This document shows, one piece after another, positions 1-8,900 of a stretch of 64,000 nt of DNA. Position 1 is the first letter of the stretch, and each line of letters opens with the position of its first letter. The position numbers were made by a program, and so were the translations under genes. The notes under the pieces were generated by a model, which was given only the letters and a program-made list of their open reading frames with translations, was not told where the DNA came from and did not search any database. The stretch is taken from NCBI GenBank assembly GCA_001247695.2, contig LGRX02003717.1:27170-91169 (forward strand), in the 5' to 3' direction. This DNA is from Cymbomonas tetramitiformis. Taxonomy: Eukaryota > Chlorophyta > Pyramimonadophyceae > Pyramimonadales > Pyramimonadaceae.

Positions 1-140
1 CTACTCGTTATGCTTTACTGGTTTTGTCCAACAGGCTGTGCCACCTACTACACGGATTCAGTGCTATTACGTGAGCACGTGTTGTTGCACGTGTGCCGTC
101 GGCTATCAGAACTGCTGCTCTCTGTATCGTCTTCCGTCAA

Positions 141-1229
141 TCAGCGCTCCCAGAACGGAGTCCGGCGTAGCGGCTTTGGACGCGGATCATTGAAGTTGCC
201 TTGGTACTCTTCTGGCTTCAATGCGACGTCATGTGCCTTGGGCCCTGCTTTCCAGAACACCTGGTAGTCCTCCGTGATGGATAAATCCGGTAGGCGCACA
301 AATTTCATGGCCACCAGGGTGTCAAAATCAAATGCCTCCACTGAGAAGTCACTGTGGAAAATGGAATAGTCCATAGCTGCACGCGCAGGCTGATCGTCGT
401 AATCTTCGTCCACGCCAATGCAGTGGCAGCGCATAACCTCCGGGTGTCCCAGGGCGCGCCACTCAATGGGGGTGTCATGCTCAAAGCATTCCTTACCGAT
501 CATCACCACGAGCTCCCGCTCCGTGCCTCCCTCGTCCTCTTGTACGGCAAGGTACTCCTCGCCAAATGCGTCATGCGACCAGTCTGCGAGCTCTTGCACC
601 CCGGCGGCGGTCAGCTCCGTCATCCGCTGCTTCTTGCGCATGCCAGGCGTGAGGTGAGTGCGGGCTGCGAGCGCCTTACGCCCGGCCTGCAGGACGTGGA
701 TCATGTGCGGCAAAGGTTCGGCCGTGCTCTTCTTCGCGCGTGTGGTGCGCCTGGCCCTCGGCTCCCGGGGTTCCTGAACCGCCGCCCCTGCTGCGGGGTA
801 TGTGGCTTTGAAAGCTGCTTTCACGGCTTCACTCCGCTTAGCTCGGTTTATTATGTCCTTCGTCCATCGATTCTTAAGGCGCTCCACGGTGTTCACCTCG
901 TCAGTAAATTTGTGCACAACGAAAACATTCTCAAACCCAGACAGGAGCACAGTTTCAAATATTTCATGGTTCATGATGACCCGTACACCCGTCTCCTTGT
1001 GTACTCGTGTAATGTGCTGGATGAGCACATTCTCTGGCAACTGCCGCACTTGCGGAAGAAGGCGTTGCACGGTGCGTTCCAAGTCCTCCAGGAAACAAGG
1101 CTCGCCTTTGGCGAACAGTTCGCACAATTTCCTCTTATTTGCTGCTCGGCCCAATGCCCAATCCCATTTTGTATATCAGTGGCGCACTTCCGGGAACCAC
1201 ATACAAGGAAAGTCCGGATCATCAGGCAT
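141..1229 (-). CDS. Hypothetical protein, frame interrupted by TGA at codon 18
   Basis: I do not recognise this protein. The frame opens with ATG at 1229-1227 (MPDDPDFPCMWFPEVRH), meets TGA at 1178-1176, then stays open for about 345 residues to a TGA at 143-141. Without the upstream part the downstream frame has no ATG near its start, only a TTG at 1154. The residues on both sides of the TGA look like one protein. There is a basic Arg/Lys/Ala-rich middle (about residues 135-185) and an acidic, aromatic C-terminal third. The ATG overlaps the TGA stop of the upstream ORF by 8 bases, a tight head-to-tail packing. It is either a nonsense-mutated gene or a recoded codon; mutation is the simpler reading. 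Confidence 0.5.
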
Positions 1230-1740
1230 CCTTGCGGACCGGCAGAGGGCCCATCTGTGGTGTGACCGTACCTTTCAAGAGTGCATCCCTTCGTCGTGCG
1301 TATGCTGCGTGGGCTCTGGTTGTAGGGCTGGTGACGGGGGTTTTTGTTCCCGCCACGGCTGCTGTGGGTGTCCCATTAGTTGCATCCGCCGAGTCAGCCG
1401 CCGGAATGTGGGCCAGCTCAACGGTCTCCCTTGGAACCGGGGCCGAGAAGGTCCACTCCTGCCTGAGGGCGTGCGCCTGCTTCAGCCTGTCGGCTGCTCG
1501 CCGTCCCAGCACTCCTCCCATCGGTACAGGGGTTGCACAGGTATAGACAACGAACCCTAGATCGGTTGCCAGCTGGGTGCGCGCAGACATACAAGCACTA
1601 CAAGCAGCTACGCGTAAACCGTGCAATGAGTTTTGGATAGCCCGTACCTTGCTCGCTTCCTGCAGCAGGCACAGGATGCCTCGGGCTTTTGCGCGCTGCC
1701 ACCGCCGGCGCGGTTGGCCGTACTGGAGTGCAACATGCAT
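1222..1740 (-). CDS. Hypothetical protein (172 aa), overlaps both neighbours
   Basis: An ATG-started frame of 172 codons, unrecognised. It begins inside the 3' end of the upstream ORF (overlap 1598-1740, different frame) and ends 8 bases into the next gene. Its C-terminal part (TNGTPTAAV, then an Arg-rich stretch and LLKG) resembles a segment of the upstream protein (TNDVPTAAV, Arg-rich, LKMRK). The two may therefore be one repeat-bearing gene split by a frameshift, or a duplicated module. No known domain is visible. Confidence 0.35.
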   Translation of the reverse strand: MHVALQYGQPRRRWQRAKARGILCLLQEASKVRAIQNSLHGLRVAACSACMSARTQLATDLGFVVYTCATPVPMGGVLGRRAADRLKQAHALRQEWTFSAPVPRETVELAHIPAADSADATNGTPTAAVAGTKTPVTSPTTRAHAAYARRRDALLKGTVTPQMGPLPVRKDA

Positions 1741-2716
1741 CTACGGCGCAAACCGGCTGCTGCACACCGGCGGTGCCAGGCTTCCTCATTTTCAACATGC
1801 GGTGCCGCCTAGCTCGGGTGCGGGGCGTCATTTCCACAGCGGCTGTTGGCACGTCATTCGTTGCGGCTGCAGCCTCAGGCGTTGGGTGTACTGCCTGCCC
1901 CTGCGCGCCCGTATCGGTCGCTTCCGGCTCCCATACCGGAAGCGAACGGTCGCTCGTGGCGGATGCCACCACAGGCGTTGGGTGTAAGTCTGCCTGCCCC
2001 TGCGCGCCCGTATCGGTGGCCGCCGGCTCCCATACCGGAAGCGAACGGTCGCTCGTGGCGGTTGCCACCACCGGCGTTGGTTGCACTGCCTGCCCCTGCG
2101 CGCTCGTGACGTTCAACGCCGGCTCACGTTCCGGAAGCGGCCTGTCGCTCGTAGTGTTGGGTTGAACCCTGGTCTGCTTCTGACGTTCCGCGTCTTCCGC
2201 GGTCAGTGGAATCACGAGGTGACATTTCTTGCTTAATATGACAGTCGCGTTGAACTCTTTACATGCCTGCAGGTCCTGAGCTTGAAATGCCATGTTGTTG
2301 TCCGCCATCTTCAGCTCGGTCCGGCGACGATTCATGAGCCGGTCCGTCACCTTCGCCTGACTTTCTTCATACGTGAGGTTGTGTTTCTTCTGGACGTGAG
2401 ACACCAAAAGCTCAAACCGCTCCCGCGCCGCCGTGCTCTTGTTGATAGACCTCTTCTTGCACTCGATGAGCCTGTCCTTCAGGCAAAACGCCGGTGGCAC
2501 CGCGCGAATGCTGGATTCGATATCGTAATGAATCCGCTTCTGGCCCAGGGAGCTGCGAGACTTCTTGGGAGCGGTTGTCTTCGTCTGCACCCCGAGAGCC
2601 ACATGTGACGAGGGGCTCCAAGGGATGCAAAGTAGGCAGTGGTAACAATGACGAGAATACCGTTCGACGACTCGCGCGGCACAAACAACTTGCCCGATGT
2701 TGATGCACAATATCAC
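1598..2716 (-). CDS. Hypothetical repeat protein (Pro/Ala-rich C-terminal half)
   Basis: A 372-codon open frame of unknown function. The first credible coding part is a charged, Lys/Arg-rich region (from about residue 45, with KKSRSSLGQKRIHYDIE). It is followed by about three degenerate repeats of roughly 31 residues containing SDRSLPVWEP and TDTGAQGQA. The repeats make the DNA at about 1,900-2,150 internally repetitive. No ATG lies near the 5' end of the frame (it opens at a GTG), so the true start may be in an upstream exon or an internal codon may be used. The 3' end overlaps the next ORF. Confidence 0.4.
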   Translation of the reverse strand: MILCINIGQVVCAARVVERYSRHCYHCLLCIPWSPSSHVALGVQTKTTAPKKSRSSLGQKRIHYDIESSIRAVPPAFCLKDRLIECKKRSINKSTAARERFELLVSHVQKKHNLTYEESQAKVTDRLMNRRRTELKMADNNMAFQAQDLQACKEFNATVILSKKCHLVIPLTAEDAERQKQTRVQPNTTSDRPLPEREPALNVTSAQGQAVQPTPVVATATSDRSLPVWEPAATDTGAQGQADLHPTPVVASATSDRSLPVWEPEATDTGAQGQAVHPTPEAAAATNDVPTAAVEMTPRTRARRHRMLKMRKPGTAGVQQPVCAVDACCTPVRPTAPAVAARKSPRHPVPAAGSEQGTGYPKLIARFTRSCL

Positions 2717-2858
2717 CTGAGTCGCGCTACATGAACAATATGCTCGATGCGGATGCTCAGAGTGTGATTAATATGCCTTTGTTACGTGCGTCCGTTCATT
2801 ACTCCACCCGCATATGTTCCACCGGGCATCTAGCACCTGTAATCTAGTCGCTCTAATT

Positions 2859-3572
2859 CTACTGTTGCAATTTCTTCCGCAGGCGCAATTGCTGTGCGTT
2901 AAGCAGCGGCATGCCATCCATCGACCTCTGTATGTCGCGGCGTGCTTTCTCCGTGCTGGCACGTGCGAGCTTCAATGTCAGGCGCTCATGCACCCCTTGC
3001 AGCAGGTCCTCAGGGATGGGCTCTTCATCCCAGTTGCCACCCGGGTGCTCAAAGAACCGATTGCACCGAGGACATCGGCGGGCGGTGCGCCTCTGGTGTT
3101 GCATGATCCGCTGGTAGCACTCCCAGCAGAGGCCAGCCCGGCAGCCGTTAAGCCGGAGCCTTCGTCTGGGGGGGGGGTCAACCCCCCCCCGCTCAATCTG
3201 GTCGTTGTCAGCATCCTCAGGGTTGTACGACGAAGCGCACACCGAGCAGAACCAATTGGCGTGCCCGCAGAGGGGCAGATCGCTTGGCACTGGGTCTGGG
3301 CGGTTTGCGCGCATAACATACTCCCGGAACATGGGGAGGGCGAGGATGGAGGTGTTGAGGTGCCTCCCGGTCACGGGCTCCCACGTTGTGGTGTGCGTGT
3401 GCCACAGCACCTGTACGTGCAATTCCCGCGGCTGGCCTCTTTCTGCAATGGCTTGCACTGCAAGTACTTCTTCCTCGGGTCCCAACTGCAGAGCACGGTG
3501 CAAGAAGCCTTCCGCATCAGGCGGGGAAAGCAGGCGCAGGTGGTCCGAGCATGAAGTTTGAATGAAAAACAC
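2859..3572 (-). CDS. Chromodomain-like + RING-like zinc-finger protein
   Basis: A 237-codon frame. Residues about 30-88 resemble a chromodomain: an EEEV start, a VLWH strand and the signature TTWEP, then a helix-like FREYVM. Residues about 108-175 form a RING-like cluster: CSVC, a spacer, GCRAGLCWEC, then CPRC. The spacer is unusually long and the usual His ligand is not in its normal place, so this is an atypical RING or another Cys-rich finger. Such a pairing suggests a chromatin reader with possible ubiquitin-ligase activity, by inference only. No ATG precedes residue 89; a plausible acceptor (CTCTGCAG) upstream of the chromodomain hints at an unseen first exon. G10-TCAA-C9 lies between the Cys pairs at 3168-3190. 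Confidence 0.5.
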   Translation of the reverse strand: MFFIQTSCSDHLRLLSPPDAEGFLHRALQLGPEEEVLAVQAIAERGQPRELHVQVLWHTHTTTWEPVTGRHLNTSILALPMFREYVMRANRPDPVPSDLPLCGHANWFCSVCASSYNPEDADNDQIERGGVDPPPRRRLRLNGCRAGLCWECYQRIMQHQRRTARRCPRCNRFFEHPGGNWDEEPIPEDLLQGVHERLTLKLARASTEKARRDIQRSMDGMPLLNAQQLRLRKKLQQ

Positions 3573-3611
3573 ACCAACAACTACATTTGCGCCAAGGCAC
3601 CGTCAGTGCAC

Positions 3612-3660
3612 GCGGCGCGTGGCTGAGGAGCTGTCCTCCCAACGCAGCCACGTGCACAAA
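3612..3660. repeat. Isolated copy of the GAGGA/TCCTC hairpin motif
   Basis: GAGGAGCTGTCCTC at 3625-3638, in the same GGCGCGTGG...CTCCCAACGCAGCC context as the satellite further right, differing by one base in the loop. It lies about 50 bp upstream of the 5' end of the chromodomain/RING frame, mirroring the copies just upstream of the 1,320-residue gene. Confidence 0.7.
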
Positions 3661-3950
3661 ACAGCGGTGCAGCAGGTGCAACCGACATGTCATTGGTCAG
3701 GCATAGCACACTGGATAATAACTTTAATTTTACGATACTACATAGTAACTTCGTCTGCAGCATACGTTGTTACGATTATCCGGCACGCCACGATGGTAGA
3801 CGGTAACTACTATGCTTGTATGACAACCGCGCTAACGAAGCTGGCGGTTAATCATATACACGAAGTCTTTGATAGTGCCGTTTAAAATCACGTGCCAGAA
3901 GAGAGGACGCATATCCTGCAAACACGCAGGCGTAGTGTATCACATCGTGT
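3640..3950. other. Spacer, no gene seen
   Basis: About 300 bp of lower-GC DNA between the hairpin copy and the 3' end of the OTU-like frame. I see no convincing coding signal or RNA gene. Confidence 0.5.
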
Positions 3951-3954
3951 GCGC

Positions 3955-4395
3955 TCACGTAAGGTCAACAAAAGTGCCCGTGGGCGTGGGCAGAACCCAC
4001 TCCACTGCAATGCCGTAACGATGCAAGTCGACAAGCCTATGCAAGCAGGACGAACTATCCCTTCGCCTATATAGGTCAACATGAGTCCCGCCGCGCGAAA
4101 GTCTCAACACCAGAACCGTGCTGTGTACTCGTTCCGCATAGACTGTCAGGGTGTTGTTCACCAGGTAGCCCCAATGACACCGGTGTTGGTCACACAAATA
4201 TTTCTTTTGTTCAGGAGTAATGCCCGTCTGGGTAGAGCCCCAACCCACAGACTTGGCCATCTCGGCCACAGTTCCCTTCAAGGCCTGCTCACTAAACTGG
4301 CCGGTAGTTGCCGCTGCAAGCGACCATATGAAACACTTGCCATCGCCGGGGACTTTTACAAGCAGCCATGTGCGTAGAGAGCAGCGAGAGCGGCC
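3955..4395 (-). pseudogene. OTU-like cysteine protease, N-terminus lost or in another exon
   Basis: The frame opens right after a TAG at about 4397-4395 and has no ATG before the domain. It contains VPGDGKCFIWSL, the OTU catalytic Asp-Gly-X-Cys block. Later come HWGYLVNNTLTVYAERV (the usual Trp-Gly strand region) and GTHVDLY, supplying the C-terminal His. OTU proteins are papain-like peptidases that usually remove ubiquitin. The sequence TTTTTGTAG just upstream could be a splice acceptor, so a missing first exon is possible; otherwise it is a 5'-truncated relic. This is the second OTU-type domain in the block. Confidence 0.5.
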
Positions 4396-4536
4396 CTACA
4401 AAAACACATGAACGGACGCTGTCACAGAGGCATACGCTCGAAGGCTGTGGAACCGACATCAGGAAGGTGCGTGCGTAACACAAGTTAATGCATTAATCAG
4501 AACTTAATGTAATAACATAATGTAATCTTTTTTACT

Positions 4537-5058
4537 TTAGTCTTCATTCTCACTACTAGTCTCGCTAACGTAGTCATCTTCCTCCGCATCCGACGGATCA
4601 GTGATGGCCGGGATATCACCCCGCTGGCTCTCTGACTCCACAATTGCGGCATACTCATCCCACCGTAAGGCACAGTGCCGGCCCCATTCCGCAACCGCCT
4701 GTTTGTCGTACAACCTTACCACGACGTAACCGGTCGGTGGTCTGTTTTCGTATTCCCTGTCATAGGAGCCTTCGGGAACCTCATCCGTCGGTGCCGGGGT
4801 CCATACATGCTGTGGGTCAAATTTCACAATCTTGCCTTGAATACACCAGGGCGGCGGAACGAATCTGCTGTCCTCCAGGGTGACTGCCCAGTCCAGTTTG
4901 ACAGGCAAGGATTTCCCGGTTTCCGAGTTTATCCATTCCAACTGCCACACGCACCAGCCTATAAGCGATGGGTAAAGTCCGCTGGCACACCCGCAAGACC
5001 TAGCACAGGCCAACCGGAAAACAATGCACGGATGAACAGCAATCACGGGGGAAGGCAT
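4537..5058 (-). CDS. Hypothetical protein (173 aa) with acidic C-terminus
   Basis: An ATG-started 173-codon frame ending in TAA, unrecognised. The N-terminal 40 residues are Cys/hydrophobic-rich. The middle has many Trp and Pro residues (LEWINSETGK, then PPPWCIQGKIVKFDP and VWTP). The last 25 residues are strongly acidic (PSDAEEDDYVSETSSENED). The middle suggests a small beta-rich domain but no family assignment is justified. Same strand and spacing as its neighbours. Confidence 0.5.
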   Translation of the reverse strand: MPSPVIAVHPCIVFRLACARSCGCASGLYPSLIGWCVWQLEWINSETGKSLPVKLDWAVTLEDSRFVPPPWCIQGKIVKFDPQHVWTPAPTDEVPEGSYDREYENRPPTGYVVVRLYDKQAVAEWGRHCALRWDEYAAIVESESQRGDIPAITDPSDAEEDDYVSETSSENED

Positions 5059-5206
5059 GTTGTGCGCACGGAAGACCCACGAATTAGTATTAAAAGCAAA
5101 TAGATACGCGCTAAGTGTTACTCTGTCATTGTATACTATATACTCTATTAGTACATCGTATCCTTGCAGGTTTCATGCGCGGCTCCGGCTAACATGTCAC
5201 GGCTTA

Positions 5207-5602
5207 TTAACTGCTACCGGCGACTGGCTTCGAGCCGTGTTGCCTCACGAAGCTTGCTAGTGCACGGGCACGCTGCACTGTCGCCGCCGGTGACACGGTG
5301 CTCGTCCTCGGGCTCGTCCAAGGACCATGCGTCCTTCGGGTGCCGGCAGGAGCTGCCTCCGTCGCCCGTAATACATTAAGTTCTTGCCCTTTTGGAATAC
5401 AGCTGCCACTGTGCTTTCGTAAGGAGGGGGCGTCTGGTGGCGGGTTCTTCCAGTGCGATTGCTGGCATTTTACTGAGCAATACACTGCGAGTTCACACCG
5501 GTCACACCTGGCTATTGCAGGCTTCTGATAGCAATCGCAACACAAGCTACGGCGTGCAGACACTTTCTTCTTGCCAAAAGCTGCCTGGTTAGCTTGCACC
5601 AT
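5207..5602 (-). CDS. MYND-type zinc finger protein (131 aa)
   Basis: Residues about 20-68 carry the MYND pattern: CCDC, RCDRC, then YCSVKCQQSHW, a His and a final SGSC, supplying the seven Cys and one His that bind two zinc ions. MYND fingers mediate protein-protein contacts and are common both in eukaryotic regulators and in large DNA viruses of algae and amoebae. The start ATG at 5602 is clear and the frame ends in TAA. The C-terminal half is low-complexity (Ala/Thr/Arg/Pro), possibly disordered. Confidence 0.75.
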   Translation of the reverse strand: MVQANQAAFGKKKVSARRSLCCDCYQKPAIARCDRCELAVYCSVKCQQSHWKNPPPDAPSLRKHSGSCIPKGQELNVLRATEAAPAGTRRTHGPWTSPRTSTVSPAATVQRARALASFVRQHGSKPVAGSS

Positions 5603-5947
5603 AGCAGCCCGGGTGAAGATGACTGAGTACGGTGTGCCCGGCAGCTTGATCGGACGATCATAATCAAGGTGTACCTGAGGACACGTTCATGCGACCACGC
5701 CGTACATAATAAGCATCCCCCCTTGCCGCCACAGCATAGTCGGGGAGACACACGTGACATGCCCCCATACGTGACGCGCCCCATACGTGATACGTGACAC
5801 TACTACCATGACATGCCCCATGCCTACACCAGGATACACACATCCTACACGTGGAGAATACAGAGACCAGGTTCATCAAGCTCCGCAAGCGCAGACGGGG
5901 GTGCATGCATGTCACCTGATGTGGTGATATCAACACATAACCGCGCC
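5603..5947. other. Spacer, no gene seen
   Basis: A gap between the stop of the large multidomain gene and the MYND gene start. It holds short repeats around CATACGTGA and ACACGTGACATG (5,750-5,815). No coding frame is convincing. Confidence 0.4.
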
Positions 5948-8900
5948 CTACGACGCTTCCCTGACGCCGCCTTTGACGTTGCCCCCCTTCTTCTTCTTGG
6001 GTGCGTCAGCCCGCGCCGCCACCAGGGCTGCAGCCGCCGCCAGGGTTGCAGATTTTCCGTCCTCCTCTTCCAGCTCATCCTTCGGCGCGATGCGCATCCA
6101 GTGGCCGGGGTATTTATCCACGGGCACGAGATGAAGAACCCGGATCGGCACTCTGCTCTCGAGCTGGATGTCATCTGGGGGGCAGAAATGAATCATGCTG
6201 AAAGGCGCTACATTCAGTGCTGATCCTGCTGACCCCTGCTCAATTTCATTCAGCTCCATCCGAATGTCGGCTGGAGGAATAATCCGGTAACACTGAATCA
6301 CCCGTCTGGCCATGGCCGCAAGCACCAGCATCCATTCATGCTCACTGCTGCCTTTCTTTTTGCGCAGTGTATCTGGAGTGGCGGCATCATGCCAAGGGAA
6401 AAGTTGCGCGGCGTGCTGCTCCAGGAAATCCCGCGCGGCGTCACGCAGCTTCACTACACGGTATTCAAGACCGTTGCGCGTGAGTCTGTGCATTCCGTCG
6501 ATGTACGGGCAGATCGCCCGAAGCCAGCAATCACCATCGGCCTTAACGTCACGAATCTCTAACCCAGCCTCCGCCAGGTAGTCTTCAATCTCCAAGAGGG
6601 ACGCAAACCCCTCTTCTCTCCCGGGTTGTACTTGCGTGAGCAAGCGACGCGCCTTCGGCATTCGCAAATCGACCGTTCTTTGGGATTGTCCTTGTGCTGT
6701 TAGCGTCCAATATTCGGGCTTCATGCTGAGCACGTGATACTCCCGAAGCGGGTGCGTGGTGGCCAAGTCCAATATCACGGGCATGGATGCACCATGGAAT
6801 GGGGACGCGATGTGTGTATAGACGTGATGCACCACGGTGTCATTTCCGAAAACGGTGACCATGTTGTGCTCGGTTCCCAAAGTAGGTGCAGTCAGCCCAA
6901 CAACACCCGCCGACGCGAGGCCATGAGCTGGAGCAGCATCCATCTCTCCCAGGCAGGCAGGGCCCTCCGCTGCGGCAAGTGTGTGTGTGGCCTCATCATC
7001 CCCGCTCACGTCTGTTGCCGGCGCCTCGCACACCGCCGGGACTGCGGGACGCGCCGCGGCCCCGCGCATTTCCGCAGTCTCAGGAGGAGGCGCAGCATCC
7101 ATCTCTCCCAGGCAGGCAGGGCCCTCCGCTGCGGCAAGTGTGTGTGTGGCCTCATCATCCCCGCTCACGTCTGTTGCCGGCGCCTCGCACACCGCCGGGA
7201 CTGCGGGACGCGCCGCGGCCCCGCGCATTTCCGCAGTCTCAGGAGGAGGCGCAGCATCCATCTCTCCCAGGCAGGCAGGGCCCTCCGCTGCGGCAAGTGT
7301 GTGTGTGGCCTCACCATCCCCGCTCACGTCTGTTGCCGGCGCCTCGCACGCCGCCGGGACTGCGGGACGCGCCGCGGCCCCGCGCATTTCCGCAGTCTCA
7401 GGAGGAGGCGCAGCATCCATCTCTCCCAGGCAGGGGCCCTCCGCTGCGGCAAGTGTGTGTGTGGCCTCACCATCCCCGCTCACGTCTGTTGCCGGCGCCT
7501 CGGAAGCCGCCGGGACTGCGGGACGCGCCGCGGCCCCGCCCATTTCCGCAGTCTCAGGAGGAGGCGCAGCAGCCATCTCTCCCAGGCAGGGGCCCACTGG
7601 ACGCATGCGGAGGTGGACACCATCCCAGCCAGGCTCGGTGCGCTTTCGGACACCACGCGCAAACACACACGTGCACCGGCATGCGAACGCTGGTGTGGCC
7701 TCATCCCAGTTGTGGGTGATGGCAGCGGCCACCTTCAGAGCGAAATCCGTGCCGGGACACGCTATCAGGGATTCCAACGTGGGATCCAGCATGCCATCCT
7801 TGTCAAAAAGCTGGCGCGGGGGTGCCTGCTGGCGAGGTTTAGTAAGGCGTTCCCAGGCCCGAGCCCAATCTCTGCACCACGCGGAAGGAGGCTTGGAGTT
7901 GCGTTTCCCTCGCCTCCGCTTCTTCTTTTGACCAACATCGTTAGGTGATGACGGATGCGTGTCCGCGGTCAGATGCTGCAATTCCTGGCCCTCACTCGAA
8001 CCGCATGCTATGTCGTCAAGCACCTGGAGTACCGGATGTGGCTCCTCACCCGCCCGCAGCACTGGTTGTTCTGGTTGGGACTGCTGGTCAGCCGGTGATG
8101 TTCTTCGGGCGGCCACCCACACCGCAAACGCAACAGCCTGGGCCGTCGGGCAAGTTGCTCCCATCCGTTGGAAGATGTCATGCTCATGGAAGCCGGAGAC
8201 CGTTGAACCCTGAACAAGCGTATCCAACAGGTCGACAGCTTGGTTCTCTGCTGGCTGCGGTGCTCCAAGGCCGAACTGCAGATTTGCCAGCCCGGCGCGC
8301 TCGCTATCGTTGAGGTTGGCGGCTTGTCCAAAGGCTGTCTTGAACATCTTGCACACCGTGGCCACATCCGCAAAGTTCAGAACAGCCCGCGCTCTGGCCT
8401 CCTCTGGGGACATGGGCTCAAAGCTGCTGAGGTCGGCAGGCTGGTAAGGGTGCAGCTCGTGCGTCCGAAGCGGCGGCAGCAAAGCAGGCTGCGCTGACTG
8501 CCGGTGGTCGTAGCAGCTGCCGCACATGACGTGCCCAAATTGCGTGAGATCGGTGTGCTCGATGGCATGCATGCAATACTTGCAGGCGTAAACCCGGGGA
8601 AGCGTTGAGTAGCTCCCCTGGAACTCGATAGCCTCCCTGCACGCGAAGCACACCATGCGGACCGGTAGGCCATACATCTCCTCTACCTGGTGAGGCAACG
8701 TGTCCACGGTGTTCATGAGGTCAATCACCCCCCCTGGGAGCACCGTCACCGCACCAAAGATGCAGAGGGACAGTGACCGCTGATGAGGGAGGCGCGGTGG
8801 GTGGCCCGTGTGTACAGGGTCCCCCACGGAAGGAAAATTCTTGCCCGGGCACACACCCCGGTGGGCAACGTGGGTGGCCGGCCACATCATCAACCACCCC

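Noticed and set aside
6734..7948. Long plus-strand open frames across the 159-bp repeats
   Set aside because: They are antisense shadows: period 159 is a multiple of three, so all frames without stops stay open. The minus frame has flanking domains and the plus frames have none.
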